Below are positions 44,734 through 53,848 of a DNA stretch of 64,000 bases, one piece after another. The DNA is taken from the NCBI RefSeq assembly GCF_914271485.1, contig NZ_CAJZAG010000003.1:434001-498000 (forward strand), in the 5' to 3' direction. The notes below the pieces were generated by a model, which saw only the letters and a list, made by a program, of their open reading frames with translations, did no database searches and had not been told where the DNA came from. The translations under genes and the position numbers were made by a program. The stretch's first letter is position 1. Each line of letters begins with the position of its first letter. Source of the stretch: Cupriavidus pampae. GTDB taxonomy: Bacteria; Pseudomonadota; Gammaproteobacteria; Burkholderiales; Burkholderiaceae.

Positions 44734-44770
44734 CTCACCCCGCGCGCCCAGACACTGCGCGCGAGGTGAG
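44734..44770 (-). terminator. Long stem-loop between gltL and the LysR gene
   Basis: CTCACC-C-CGCGCGC (44734-44747) pairs with GCGCGCG-A-GGTGAG (44757-44770), 14-base arms with one mismatch and a 9-base loop, just past the gltL stop. Very stable but without a T-run on the minus strand. Probably ends or protects the gltIJKL message. Confidence 0.55.
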
Positions 44771-44777
44771 CGCAGGT

Positions 44778-45512
44778 TTAATGCTGCAGGATCTTCGACA
44801 GGAACTGCTTGGCGCGGTCCGAGCGGGCGTCGGTGTTGCCGAAGAACTCTTCCTTCGGGCAATCCTCGACGATCTTGCCGGCGTCCATGAAGATCACGCG
44901 GTTGGCCACCTTGCGCGCGAAGCCCATTTCGTGGGTCACGCACATCATGGTCATGCCTTCGTTGGCCAGCTGCACCATCACGTCCAGCACTTCGTTGACC
45001 ATTTCCGGGTCAAGCGCCGAGGTCGGTTCGTCGAACAGCATGCAGATCGGGTCCATCGACAGCGCGCGCGCAATGGCCACGCGCTGCTGCTGGCCGCCCG
45101 ACAGCTGGCCCGGGAACTTGGCCGCCTGGCTCTTCAGACCCACGCGCTCGAGGTACTTCAGGCCCTTGGCGGTCGCCTCGTCCTTCGAGCGGCCGAGCAC
45201 CTTCATCTGCGCGATGGTCAGGTTCTCGGTGATCGACAGGTGCGGGAACAGCTCGAAGTTCTGGAACACCATGCCCACGCGCGAGCGCAGCTTCGGCAGA
45301 TTGGTCTTCGGATTGCCCACCGAGGTGCCATCGACGAGGATGTCGCCCTTCTGGAACGGCTCGAGCGCGTTCACGGTCTTGATCAGTGTCGACTTGCCCG
45401 AACCCGACGGGCCGCACACCACCACCACTTCACCCTTGGCGACTTTGGTGGTGCAGTCGGTCAGCACCTGGAAAGCACCGTACCACTTGGAAACGTTATT
45501 GATTTCGATCAT
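44778..45512 (-). CDS. gltL: Glutamate/aspartate ABC transporter ATP-binding protein
   Basis: 244 aa polar amino acid ABC ATPase. Walker [10 protein letters not shown] at 34-42, signature LSGGQQQR, Walker [14 protein letters not shown]. Energises uptake through GltJK. Its ATG overlaps the gltK stop (ATGA). Confidence 0.95.
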   Translation of the reverse strand: MIEINNVSKWYGAFQVLTDCTTKVAKGEVVVVCGPSGSGKSTLIKTVNALEPFQKGDILVDGTSVGNPKTNLPKLRSRVGMVFQNFELFPHLSITENLTIAQMKVLGRSKDEATAKGLKYLERVGLKSQAAKFPGQLSGGQQQRVAIARALSMDPICMLFDEPTSALDPEMVNEVLDVMVQLANEGMTMMCVTHEMGFARKVANRVIFMDAGKIVEDCPKEEFFGNTDARSDRAKQFLSKILQH

Positions 45513-46192
45513 ACAGCCACCTTTTTCTGGTAACGCTTGACCAGCAACGAAGCGGAGATGCAGATAACGAAGTACACGGCACCCGCGAACAGCAGCAGTT
45601 CGACGATCCGGCCGTCACGCTCGCCGATACCGTAAGCCTGGCCGAAGAAGTCCGCCAGCGCGCTCACGTAGACGAGCGAAGTATCCTGGAACAGGATGAT
45701 GCCCTGCGTCAGCAGCAGCGGCACCATGTTGCGGAAGGCCTGCGGCAGAATCACCAGCCGCATGGTCTGGCCGTAGGTCATGCCGAGCGCCTGTGCCGCG
45801 AACATCTGCCCGCGCGACACGCTCTGGATACCCGCGCGGATGATTTCCGAGTAATACGCGGCCTCGAACAGCGCGAACGCAATCAGCGCGGATGTCATGC
45901 GCAAATCGGCGGCCGGCGACAGGTTGAATGCCTTCTGCAACAGTTGCGGGATGATCAGGAAGAACCATAACAGCACCATCACCAGCGGGATGGAGCGGAA
46001 GATGGTCACGTACCCCTGCGCAAACCAGTTGAACGGCTTGAACGAGGACAAGCGCATCATCGCGAGCACGGTGCCCCAGACGATGCCCACCACCACGGCG
46101 GTTACCGTGATCTTCAGCGAGACCATCATGCCCTCGCCGAGCACTTCCAGCGTGGTGAGATTGATCGAGCTGAAATCGAAGTCGTATGCCAT
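45509..46192 (-). CDS. gltK: Glutamate/aspartate ABC transporter permease GltK
   Basis: 227 aa inner-membrane permease of the HisMQ family, about five transmembrane segments, with the EAA loop around [24 protein letters not shown] that contacts GltL. Begins nine bases after gltJ. Assignment as K rather than J rests on gene order and the shorter N-terminus. Confidence 0.93.
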   Translation of the reverse strand: MAYDFDFSSINLTTLEVLGEGMMVSLKITVTAVVVGIVWGTVLAMMRLSSFKPFNWFAQGYVTIFRSIPLVMVLLWFFLIIPQLLQKAFNLSPAADLRMTSALIAFALFEAAYYSEIIRAGIQSVSRGQMFAAQALGMTYGQTMRLVILPQAFRNMVPLLLTQGIILFQDTSLVYVSALADFFGQAYGIGERDGRIVELLLFAGAVYFVICISASLLVKRYQKKVAV

Positions 46193-46201
46193 CGTGTCCC
46201 C

Positions 46202-46930
46202 TTACTTGCCGCCGATGAAGCCGGGCACGCGCGTGCGCTTTTCCACCCAGCGCATGATCAGCATGACCGTCACGTTGATCAGCATGTACATCACCGTCAC
46301 CGCGATAAACGACTCGTACGGCCGCGCCGTGTAGTCAACCAATTGACGCCCCTGCGCCGCGAGTTCCAGCAGACCGATCGTCGACGCCACCGCGGAGTTC
46401 TTGAAGATGTTCAGGAACTCGGAGGTCAGCGGCGGCACGATCACGCGGAACGCCATCGGCAGCAGCACATGCCGATAGGTCTGCGGCAGCGTGAAGCCCA
46501 TGGCGAGGCCCGCGTTGCGCTGGCCGCGCGGCAGCGAATTGATACCCGAGCGCACCTGTTCGCAAACCCGGGCCGCCGTGAAGGTGCCCAGGCAGAGCAT
46601 GGCCGCCAGGAACTGCTGCGTGAACGGGTTCATCTGCTTGATCGCATCACCGAACGGCAGCAGTTCGGGAATCACGAAGTACCAGATGAACAGCTGCACC
46701 AGCAGCGGGATATTGCGGAAGATCTCGACGTACCACGCCGCGATCCCCGACAGGAATTTGCTGGGCACGGTGCGCAGTACGCCGAGCACCGACCCGATGA
46801 CGAGGGCGATGACCCACGAGGAGAGCCCGAGCGCGAGCGTGACCTTCAAACCGGAGATCATCCAGTCGAGGTACGTCTCGTTCTGCGCGGCCTGCTCGAG
46901 GAAGACTCCCCAATGCCAGTTGTAATCCAT
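46202..46930 (-). CDS. gltJ: Glutamate/aspartate ABC transporter permease GltJ
   Basis: 242 aa HisMQ-family permease starting MDYNWHWGVFLEQA, a typical GltJ N-terminus. EAA loop at AMGFTLPQTYRHVLLPMAFRVIVP. Forms the membrane channel with GltK. Separated from gltI by 64 bases that hold a 12-bp hairpin. Confidence 0.94.
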   Translation of the reverse strand: MDYNWHWGVFLEQAAQNETYLDWMISGLKVTLALGLSSWVIALVIGSVLGVLRTVPSKFLSGIAAWYVEIFRNIPLLVQLFIWYFVIPELLPFGDAIKQMNPFTQQFLAAMLCLGTFTAARVCEQVRSGINSLPRGQRNAGLAMGFTLPQTYRHVLLPMAFRVIVPPLTSEFLNIFKNSAVASTIGLLELAAQGRQLVDYTARPYESFIAVTVMYMLINVTVMLIMRWVEKRTRVPGFIGGK

Positions 46931-46941
46931 CTTGCGTCCTC

Positions 46942-46974
46942 AAAAAGAAACGGAAGGACTTCTCCTTCCGTTTC
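46942..46974 (-). terminator. Terminator-like hairpin between gltI and gltJ
   Basis: GAAACGGAAGGA (46947-46958) and TCCTTCCGTTTC (46963-46974), 12 perfect pairs with a four-base loop; on the minus strand the stem is followed by TTTTTG. This is a plausible intrinsic terminator inside the operon. Expected effect: more binding protein GltI than membrane components, and protection of the gltI 3' end. Confidence 0.75.
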
Positions 46975-46994
46975 GCACTCATCTAACTGAAAAA

Positions 46995-47894
46995 TCAGTC
47001 GAGCGCCTTGTCGTTCGGGTTCTTGAAGAGCGTCTTCATGTCTTCCGACAGCGGGAAGTCCAGGTTCAGGCCCTTCGGCGGGACCGGTTGCTGGAACCAC
47101 TTGGCGTACATCGTGTTGATCGAGCCATCCTTCATCAGGCCGGTGATCACGTTGTCCGACAGCTTCTTGAACGGTGCGTCGTCCTTGCGGATCATACAAC
47201 CGTAGGACTCGCGCGACTGCGGCTTGCCGACCACGATCCAGTCGTTGGGGTTCTTGGCCTTGGCGCGCTCGCCGTACAGCAGCGCGTCATCCATCATGAA
47301 CGCCACGGCACGGCCGGACTCCAGCGTCAGGAACGACTGACCGTGGTCCTTCGTGCTGATGATGTTCATGCCCAGCTTCTGGTCATCGTTCATCTTGCGC
47401 AGCAGGCGCTCGGACGTCGTGCCAGCCGTCGTCACGACGTTCTTGCCCTTGAGGTCGGCCCAGTCCTTGATGCCGCCGTCCTTCTTCACCATGATGCGCG
47501 TGCCGATGATGAAGATGGAATTGGTGAACGACGCTTGCTTCTGACGCTCGAGGTTGTTCGTCGTCGAGCCGCATTCGATATCGATCGTGCCGTTTTGCAG
47601 CAGCGTGATACGGTTTTGCGACGTGATCGGGATTTCCTTGACCTGCAGGTTCGGCAGCTTCAGTTGATCCTTGACGGCTTCCACGATCTTCGTGTTGATG
47701 TCATAGGAATAACCGACCTGACGTACACCACCCAGGTTGTAATTGAACGGAATCGACGAATCCCGCACGCCCAGCGAGATCACACCCGTTTCCTTGATCT
47801 TCTGCAGCGTGCCCGAGAGCGGCTCTGCGGCTTGTGCGGCGCCGCTCAAAAGACCTGCCGCGACCATCAGGCCCGCCAGCTTGGCAAAATTCAT
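46995..47894 (-). CDS. gltI: Glutamate/aspartate periplasmic binding protein
   Basis: 299 aa from the ATG at 47894, preceded by AAGGAGA. A signal peptide ends at GAAQAAEPL (about residue 24). SBP family 3: DSSIPFNYNLGG, the SYDINTKIVEAV region and IDIECGSTTNN are the conserved ligand-binding parts. Captures glutamate and aspartate in the periplasm. First gene of gltIJKL and next to gdhA. Confidence 0.95.
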   Translation of the reverse strand: MNFAKLAGLMVAAGLLSGAAQAAEPLSGTLQKIKETGVISLGVRDSSIPFNYNLGGVRQVGYSYDINTKIVEAVKDQLKLPNLQVKEIPITSQNRITLLQNGTIDIECGSTTNNLERQKQASFTNSIFIIGTRIMVKKDGGIKDWADLKGKNVVTTAGTTSERLLRKMNDDQKLGMNIISTKDHGQSFLTLESGRAVAFMMDDALLYGERAKAKNPNDWIVVGKPQSRESYGCMIRKDDAPFKKLSDNVITGLMKDGSINTMYAKWFQQPVPPKGLNLDFPLSEDMKTLFKNPNDKALD

Positions 47895-48087
47895 AACATC
47901 TCCTTGACCATGAAGAGAAAGGCGGCACTCTAGCAAAAAACGCCCCGCCAGCGAAATAGTATTGCTTAGCCGCCTATATCCGGCAACGGGTTTTCCCCTA
48001 ACTGGTGCAATTCTCGGCACGGCGTCGCACGGCCGCGTCGTATTGGGGCGAAATCGTTCAATCGCTTCAGACACCCGTCAAGCATGC

Positions 48088-48127
48088 AAAAAAACGCGGT
48101 CGCCGGTATTTGCCGGCAACCGCGTTT
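48088..48127 (-). terminator. Intrinsic terminator of gdhA
   Basis: AAACGCGGT (48092-48100) pairs with ACCGCGTTT (48119-48127), with an inner GCCGG/CCGGC stem. On the minus strand it is followed by a run of T (48094 down to 48088). Sixty-seven bases past the gdhA stop; it insulates gdhA from gltI. The rest of the 299-base gltI-gdhA gap should hold the gltI promoter, which I could not place firmly. Confidence 0.88.
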
Positions 48128-48193
48128 CCGCGTTATCCCTGCGCGCCATGTTGAAATATTGCATTGCAACAAATCAATGACGCCCTTTTTCGA

Positions 48194-49528
48194 TCAGGGA
48201 TACAGGCCGCGCATCTCGCGCGCCTGCAGGATTCGCGTGCAGGCCACGATAAACGCGGCCGTACGGAGCGTGACCTTGTTGTCCTGTGCGACCTGCCAGA
48301 TCGCGCGGAAAGCCTCTTGCATGATTCGTACCAGCCGCTGGTTGATTTCCTCCTCGGTCCAGAAGAAGCTCGAGAAGTCCTGCACCCATTCGAAATAGGA
48401 CACGGTCACGCCGCCAGCGTTGGCGATGACGTCCGGAGCGACCAGAATATTGCGGTCGCGCAGAATGTCGTCGGCCTCGGGCGTGGTCGGGCCGTTCGCG
48501 CCTTCGATCACGAGGCGGGCCTTGGTCAGCGACGCGCGCTTGGCGGTCAGTTGGCCCTCGAGCGCGGCCGGGATCAGGATGTCGCAGTCGACTTCCCAGA
48601 ACTGGTCACCCGAAATTACCTCGGCGCGGTAGCCATCGATGGTGCCACCGTGCGACGCGTATTCGATCAGCGCGGGGACATCCAGGCCGTCCGGCTGGTA
48701 CAGCGTGGTGCGATGGTCCTGCACAGCCACCACGATCGCGCCAGCCTCATGAAACAGCTTGGCGGCCACCGAGCCGACGTTGCCGAAGCCCTGCACGGCC
48801 ACGCGCGCACCCTTGACGTCCATGCCGATGTTGCGCGCCGCTTCCGACCCGACCACGAACACGCCCCGGCCGGTGGCTTCGCGCCGGCCGAGCGAGCCGC
48901 CCAGCGAGATCGGCTTGCCGGTGACCACGCCGGTGGCGGTGCTGCCCTCGTTCATCGAGTAGGTGTCCATCATCCACGCCATGATCTGCTCATTGGTGTT
49001 GACGTCGGGCGCCGGGATGTCCTTGTTCGGGCCGATGATGATGTTGATCTCGCTCGTGTATCGGCGCGTGATGCGCTCGAGCTCGCCGTGCGACAGCGTG
49101 CGCGGATCGACGCGGATGCCGCCCTTGGCACCGCCGTACGGCACGTTGACGGCCGCGTTCTTGACCGACATCCACGCCGACAGCGCCATCACTTCCGACA
49201 GCGTCACGTCCTGGTGGAAACGCACGCCGCCCTTGCCCGGACCGCGCGAGGTGTTGTGCTGCACGCGATAGCCCTCGTAGTGGGCGATCGTGCCGTTGTC
49301 CAGCTCGATGGGCACATCGACGATCAGCGCGCGCTTGGGGCGCTTGAGCGTTTCCACCCACCGCGCGAGCGAGCCCAGGTAGGGCGTCACGCGTTCGACC
49401 TGCTTCAGGTAGATGCCCCAGGGGCCGAGATCTTCGGCATTGAGATAGGACGGGAGGATATGGGTGCCCGGTTTGATGATGGGCGACGGGGTTTGCGATA
49501 ACGTTTGCGACGGTGCTGCGGAAGACAT
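48194..49528 (-). CDS. gdhA: Glutamate dehydrogenase (Glu/Leu/Phe/Val family)
   Basis: 444 aa from the ATG at 49528; an upstream in-frame extension lacks conservation. The glutamate-binding block [14 protein letters not shown] contains the catalytic Lys, and the Rossmann motif VQGFGNVGS binds the cofactor. The ~420-440 aa length without insert matches the RocG-type hexameric enzymes, often NAD-dependent; cofactor choice is not certain. Reversibly deaminates glutamate to 2-oxoglutarate. Sits between the glutamate uptake operon and a LysR gene on the same strand. Confidence 0.93.
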   Translation of the reverse strand: MSSAAPSQTLSQTPSPIIKPGTHILPSYLNAEDLGPWGIYLKQVERVTPYLGSLARWVETLKRPKRALIVDVPIELDNGTIAHYEGYRVQHNTSRGPGKGGVRFHQDVTLSEVMALSAWMSVKNAAVNVPYGGAKGGIRVDPRTLSHGELERITRRYTSEINIIIGPNKDIPAPDVNTNEQIMAWMMDTYSMNEGSTATGVVTGKPISLGGSLGRREATGRGVFVVGSEAARNIGMDVKGARVAVQGFGNVGSVAAKLFHEAGAIVVAVQDHRTTLYQPDGLDVPALIEYASHGGTIDGYRAEVISGDQFWEVDCDILIPAALEGQLTAKRASLTKARLVIEGANGPTTPEADDILRDRNILVAPDVIANAGGVTVSYFEWVQDFSSFFWTEEEINQRLVRIMQEAFRAIWQVAQDNKVTLRTAAFIVACTRILQAREMRGLYP

Positions 49529-49611
49529 TGGCTGGTTTCCGTGTGAAGGTGATGCCAAGGATATCGGCGCCGCCCTTTCACAATCCAATGCCGTTTGCTC
49601 ATTCGCCCCAT

Positions 49612-49640
49612 CAGGGTTATGCAAGACACGCATAACCCTG
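49612..49640. promoter_or_regulatory. Perfect 11-bp dyad upstream of gdhA
   Basis: CAGGGTTATGC (49612-49622), 7-base spacer, GCATAACCCTG (49630-49640). It lies 21 bases after the LysR stop and 84 bases before the gdhA ATG. No T-run follows on either strand. Position and perfect symmetry suggest an operator for gdhA, possibly bound by the adjacent LysR; a factor-dependent end for the LysR transcript is the alternative. Confidence 0.5.
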
Positions 49641-49660
49641 ACAACCTGGTGCAGGCTGCC

Positions 49661-50623
49661 TCAGTGCGGTGCGGCCTGCGTCATGAGCGTGCTCCAGATC
49701 TGGTCGACCAGTTGCCGCTTGCGACGGACCTGCCCGCCGCGCCGTTCGTGGTTGTTCTCGCCCGGCCGTTCGCGATAGAGCCGAATCTCCATGTCGATCG
49801 ACTGCGGCAGCCCGCGCCCGCCCTCCGCGCGCACCAGCCGGCCCTGCTGTACGTCGTCGCGCACCGCGCTCTCGGGCAGGAAGGCCATGCCGTGACCGGC
49901 CAGCGCCATGACCTTGAGCGCCTCTGCCATATCGGTCTCGTAGCATTTGTCGAGCTTGAGCGTGTCCGCGGCTACCTCGGCCAGCAGCATATCGACCATG
50001 CGGCCGAGAAACGCATTGGGCGTGTAGCTCAGGAACGGAACCGGCTTCTTGTCCGTGCCCGGCAGGCGGAACAATGGGCGGCCGGTGGCATCGGGCACGC
50101 TGTATGGTGACAGCCGCTCTGTGCCGAGCACAAGCATGTCGTAGTGCGCCGGATCGAGCTGGATGGCCTGGCGCGGGTGGTGGTACACCATGACCAGATC
50201 GCAGCCGCCCTCCACCAGCGTGAGCACCGCGTCGTGCACGTTGAGCGCGCGCAGCCGGCACGGCAGCGTGCCGAGCTGACGCTCGAGCGCCTTGAGCCAT
50301 TCCGGGAAGAACGTCAGCGACAAGGTGTGCGGCACCGCGAATTCGAGTACCTGCGCATTGGCCGAACGCTGCCCGCGCATCAGCGCGCGCGTCTCGCTGA
50401 CCTGCGCGAGCATCGCCAGCGCCTGCTCGTAGAAAACCTTGCCGGCCGCCGTCAGGCTGGTCGGATAACTCGATCGGTCGATCAGCTCGGTGCCGACCCA
50501 CGCCTCGAGCGATTGGATGCGGCGCGAGAACGCCGGCTGCGTGACGTGGCGCAATTCCGCCGAGCGCGAGAAGCTGTGCGTCTCCGCCAGGCTCACGAAG
50601 TCTTCAAGCCATTTGATTTCCAT
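49661..50623 (-). CDS. LysR-family regulator, HypT-like
   Basis: 320 aa. N-terminal HTH (FSRSAELRHVTQPAFSRRIQSLEAWVGTELIDR) preceded by MEIKWLEDFVSLAET. This start and the LSLTFFPEWL and YTPNAFLGRMVD segments resemble E. coli HypT/YjiE, the hypochlorite-responsive regulator. Assignment is by resemblance only. Upstream of gdhA on the same strand and divergent from cysteine dioxygenase, so either could be a target. Confidence 0.85.
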   Translation of the reverse strand: MEIKWLEDFVSLAETHSFSRSAELRHVTQPAFSRRIQSLEAWVGTELIDRSSYPTSLTAAGKVFYEQALAMLAQVSETRALMRGQRSANAQVLEFAVPHTLSLTFFPEWLKALERQLGTLPCRLRALNVHDAVLTLVEGGCDLVMVYHHPRQAIQLDPAHYDMLVLGTERLSPYSVPDATGRPLFRLPGTDKKPVPFLSYTPNAFLGRMVDMLLAEVAADTLKLDKCYETDMAEALKVMALAGHGMAFLPESAVRDDVQQGRLVRAEGGRGLPQSIDMEIRLYRERPGENNHERRGGQVRRKRQLVDQIWSTLMTQAAPH

Positions 50624-50659
50624 GGCCGCAATTATGCCGCGACTACCGATTTGCCCAAT

Positions 50660-50676
50660 GTAGAAGAAATTTCTAC
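50660..50676. promoter_or_regulatory. Dyad in the LysR-cysteine dioxygenase spacer
   Basis: GTAGAA (50660-50665), 5-base spacer, TTCTAC (50671-50676). It contains TAGAA-N5-TTCTA, similar in shape to LysR boxes. Located 37 bases before the LysR start and 132 before the dioxygenase gene. Candidate autoregulatory site. Confidence 0.4.
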
Positions 50677-50807
50677 CAATCGACGATGCGGCAGAACGGG
50701 ATTACAATTTCAGAACGATTTGGATGTGATTACGCACGTACCGGCTCGCCCGATCCGCCTATGATGGGTATTCCGCTGTCGAACAGCAAAAAGAATCGGA
50801 GCCCGCC

Positions 50808-51374
50808 ATGTCCCGCCTGCACACGCCGCACGCCCTGTCCGAAGCCGGCCGCATCGCCCCGCCGCCGGCGCTGATGCCTTTCGCGCAGAGCATGGAGGCG
50901 GCGCTGGCGCAAAGCGCCCGCCTCGTGACGGATGGCATCGTCGCCAGCCTGCCCGATGCGGACACGCTGCTGGCGGCGCTGCCACCGGGCGCGCTCGCCG
51001 GCGGCGCGGGGACCTACACGCGCCATCTGATTCATGCCGATCCGTTCGGCCGCTTCTCGGTGATGCTGCTGGTCTGGCGCCCCGGGCAGGCGAGCCCAGT
51101 TCATGGCCATCGCGCGTGGTGCGCGTATCGCGTGCTGCGCGGCACGATGACCGAGCGTCATTACCACTGGAATCCGGCCACACGGCACGCCGCCTTGGCT
51201 CATACCGTGACGCGCGAGGCGGGCGACACGTTCAGCGTGCCGGCCGGTCTGCGCCATATCCATCAGCTGTCGAACACCGGCGATGAAGTCGCCGTCTCGC
51301 TGCACGTCTACGGCGTGGAGCAGCACCAGATTGCCACCGGCGTGAACCTGCTGGTGGATACCGCCCCCACCTGA
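50808..51374 (+). CDS. cdo: Cysteine dioxygenase (type I thiol dioxygenase)
   Basis: 188 aa cupin. Oxidises cysteine to cysteine sulfinate with Fe(II) and O2. Iron ligands: His99 and His101 (PVHGHRAW), with the third in HIHQ (His150 or His152). Arg72 in YTRHL aligns with the carboxylate-binding Arg of cysteine dioxygenases, where 3-mercaptopropionate dioxygenases have Gln. Tyr168 in SLHVYG matches the active-site Tyr. The first ~20 residues are variable. Followed 31 bases later by an Lrp gene. Confidence 0.88.
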   Translation: MSRLHTPHALSEAGRIAPPPALMPFAQSMEAALAQSARLVTDGIVASLPDADTLLAALPPGALAGGAGTYTRHLIHADPFGRFSVMLLVWRPGQASPVHGHRAWCAYRVLRGTMTERHYHWNPATRHAALAHTVTREAGDTFSVPAGLRHIHQLSNTGDEVAVSLHVYGVEQHQIATGVNLLVDTAPT

Positions 51375-51405
51375 CCCCCTTCCCCCCAACGCCCCAGCAA
51401 CGTCC

Positions 51406-51864
51406 ATGGATCGCTACGACCGCCAGATTCTCGCCCTGCTACAGGAAGACGCCACGATGCCGGTCGCCGAGATCGGCGAGAAGGTCGGGCTCACCTCCAC
51501 ACCCTGCTGGCGGCGCATTCAGAAGCTGGAGGAAGCCGGGCTGATTCGCCGGCGCGTGGCGCTGCTCGATCCGGCGAAGCTCAATGTCGGCGTGACGGTA
51601 TTCGTCTCGGTTCGCACCAATCAGCACAACGCCAAATGGCTGAAGACCTTCCACGGGCTCGTGCAGTCGATTCCCGAGGTCACCGAGTTCTATCGCATGG
51701 CGGGCGATACCGACTATCTGCTGCGCGTGGTGGTGCCGGATATCGCCGCCTATGATGCGGTGTACAAGAAGCTGATTCACGGCGCCGAGCTTGCCGACGT
51801 GAGTTCGAGCTTTGCGATGGAGCAGATCAAGTACACCACCGCGCTGCCATTGGACTACGCGTAG
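51406..51864 (+). CDS. Lrp/AsnC-family transcriptional regulator
   Basis: 152 aa. N-terminal HTH (about 1-60: DRYDRQILALLQEDATMPVAEIGEKVGLTSTPCWRR) and C-terminal RAM ligand domain. The sequence resembles BkdR/Lrp-type local regulators that respond to an amino acid. Same strand as the cysteine dioxygenase gene, 31 bases apart, so sensing of cysteine or another sulfur amino acid is a reasonable guess. Confidence 0.92.
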   Translation: MDRYDRQILALLQEDATMPVAEIGEKVGLTSTPCWRRIQKLEEAGLIRRRVALLDPAKLNVGVTVFVSVRTNQHNAKWLKTFHGLVQSIPEVTEFYRMAGDTDYLLRVVVPDIAAYDAVYKKLIHGAELADVSSSFAMEQIKYTTALPLDYA

Positions 51865-51875
51865 CCCCGTGTAAC

Positions 51876-53759
51876 TTACGCGTGAGCGACGCCTTCCTCG
51901 TCGTCGGTTTCGCCCTCGACCGCATTGCGCGCCTGGATGCGCCACATCTCGGCATATCGTCCGTTGAGGCGCATCAGGTCGGCATGCGTGCCGCGCTCGA
52001 TCACGCGGCCCCGATCCATCACGAGGATCTGATCCGCATGCACGACCGTGGACAGCCGGTGCGCGATCAGCAGCGTGGTGCGGTTCTGTGCGAGCCGCAT
52101 CAGTTCGGTCTGGATCGCCTGCTCGGTGCGCGAGTCCAGCGCGGACGTGGCCTCGTCGAACACCAGGATCGGCGGGTTCTTGAGCAGCGTGCGCGCGATC
52201 GCGACACGTTGTTTCTCGCCGCCTGACAGCTTGAGGCCGCGCTCGCCGACCGGCGTGTCGTAGCCCTGCGGCAACTCGCGAATAAACGTGTCGATCTGCG
52301 CCGCGCGCGCGGCCGCGATGACCTCTTCGCGCGACGCCTCGGGCCGGCCGTACGCCACGTTGTAGTAGATGCTGTCATTGAACAGCACGGTGTCCTGCGG
52401 CACGATGCCAATCGCGCGGCGCAGCGTGTCCTGGCGAATACCGCGCACGTCCTGCCCATCGATCTCGATGCCGCCGCTGTTGACGTCATAGAAGCGGTAC
52501 AGCAGCCGCGCCAGCGTCGACTTGCCCGAACCGCTGTGCCCCACCACGGCAGTGGTGGTGCCCGCGGCGATCGTGAAGTCCACATCGTCGAGAATCACGC
52601 GATCGCTTTCGTAGCCAAAGCCGACATGGCGGAAGCGCACCGCGGCACCACGCACCTCGAGGGGCGGCGCATCAGGGGCATCCGCAATCTCCTGATGCGT
52701 GCCCAGCAGCACGAACATGCGGTCCATGTCGGTGGTGGCCTGCTTGATTTCCCGATAGATCACGCCGAGGAAATTCAGCGGGATATAGAGCTGGATCATC
52801 AGCGTGTTGACCAGCACGAGGTCGCCGAGCGTCAGCCGACCGGCCGCCACGCCAACCGTCGCGCGCCACAGGATCAGGATCAGCCCCGTCGCGATAATGG
52901 TCTGCTGGCCGAAGTTGAGGAACGACAGCGAGTTCTGCGAGCGCACCGCCGCGCTGCGGTACTTGAGCAGGTTCTCGTCGTAGCGGCGCGCCTCGTATTC
53001 CTCGTTGCCGAAGTACTTGACGGTCTCGAAGTTGAGCAGCGAGTCGATCGCCTTCTGGCTCGCGCGCGAGTCCAGCTCGTTCATGCGACGGCGGAAGTGC
53101 GTGCGCCACTCGGTCACGACGATCGTGAACACGATATAGCCAACCAGCGCGATGGCCGTGATGCCCGCGAACCAGATATCGTAGTGCAGCACGAGGAAGC
53201 CGATCACGAGCGCCATTTCCACCAGCGTCGGCAGGATGCTGTATAGCGAGTACGAGATCAGTTGCTGGATGCCACGCGTGCCACGCTCGATATCGCGGCT
53301 CATGCCGCCGGTCTGGCGGTCCAGATGGAAGCGCAATGACAGCCCGTGCAGATGACGGAAGACCTGCAGCGCAATCTCGCGCACCGCGCTCTGCGTAACC
53401 TTGGCGAACAGGATCTCGCGCAACTCCGTGAACAGCGTACTGGAGAGCCGCAGCACACCGTAGGCGACGATCAGTCCCACGGGCACCACCAACAACGCGC
53501 GCGCATCGCCCGGGCCCACGTCCATGGTGTCGATAAGCCGCTTCATCAGCACCGGCACGCCGAGGTTCGAGACCTTGGCCATGACGAGGCACGCGAGCGC
53601 GAAGATCACGCGCCACTTGTAGTGCCAGACGTAGGGCAACAGGTTGCGCACGGTCTGCCAATCGCTGCGCGGGGCGCCGCGGCTGGAAAACAGCGCGTTG
53701 GCCGATGCCGCGGGGGCGGGATCTTCGGGGATGGAGGGTGTCGTGGGTTGGCGGCGCAT
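51876..53759 (-). CDS. Atm1-type ABC exporter (permease-ATPase fusion)
   Basis: 627 aa half-transporter. Six transmembrane helices (about 50-340), then the ATPase: Walker A GHSGSGKST at 407-415, signature LSGGEKQR, Walker B LVFDEATSALDSR. The LNFETVKYFGNE segment and the Walker A Gly-His-Ser are diagnostic of the Atm1/HMT1 group, which exports glutathione-linked compounds and metals, rather than lipid A flippase MsbA. Acts as a homodimer in the inner membrane. Convergent with the Lrp gene, 11 bases apart. Confidence 0.9.
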   Translation of the reverse strand: MRRQPTTPSIPEDPAPAASANALFSSRGAPRSDWQTVRNLLPYVWHYKWRVIFALACLVMAKVSNLGVPVLMKRLIDTMDVGPGDARALLVVPVGLIVAYGVLRLSSTLFTELREILFAKVTQSAVREIALQVFRHLHGLSLRFHLDRQTGGMSRDIERGTRGIQQLISYSLYSILPTLVEMALVIGFLVLHYDIWFAGITAIALVGYIVFTIVVTEWRTHFRRRMNELDSRASQKAIDSLLNFETVKYFGNEEYEARRYDENLLKYRSAAVRSQNSLSFLNFGQQTIIATGLILILWRATVGVAAGRLTLGDLVLVNTLMIQLYIPLNFLGVIYREIKQATTDMDRMFVLLGTHQEIADAPDAPPLEVRGAAVRFRHVGFGYESDRVILDDVDFTIAAGTTTAVVGHSGSGKSTLARLLYRFYDVNSGGIEIDGQDVRGIRQDTLRRAIGIVPQDTVLFNDSIYYNVAYGRPEASREEVIAAARAAQIDTFIRELPQGYDTPVGERGLKLSGGEKQRVAIARTLLKNPPILVFDEATSALDSRTEQAIQTELMRLAQNRTTLLIAHRLSTVVHADQILVMDRGRVIERGTHADLMRLNGRYAEMWRIQARNAVEGETDDEEGVAHA

Positions 53760-53848
53760 ACGTTAGAATTCTGCTATGCCGCGATTGTCGCAGAGATCGC
53801 GATATGCGGCAGACACCCCCCCTCCCCTCCTTCCCTCCTCCTGACACG

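Noticed and set aside
51876..53759. Calling the ABC exporter MsbA
   Set aside because: The Gly-His-Ser Walker A and VKYFGNE segment are Atm1-group features, not MsbA.
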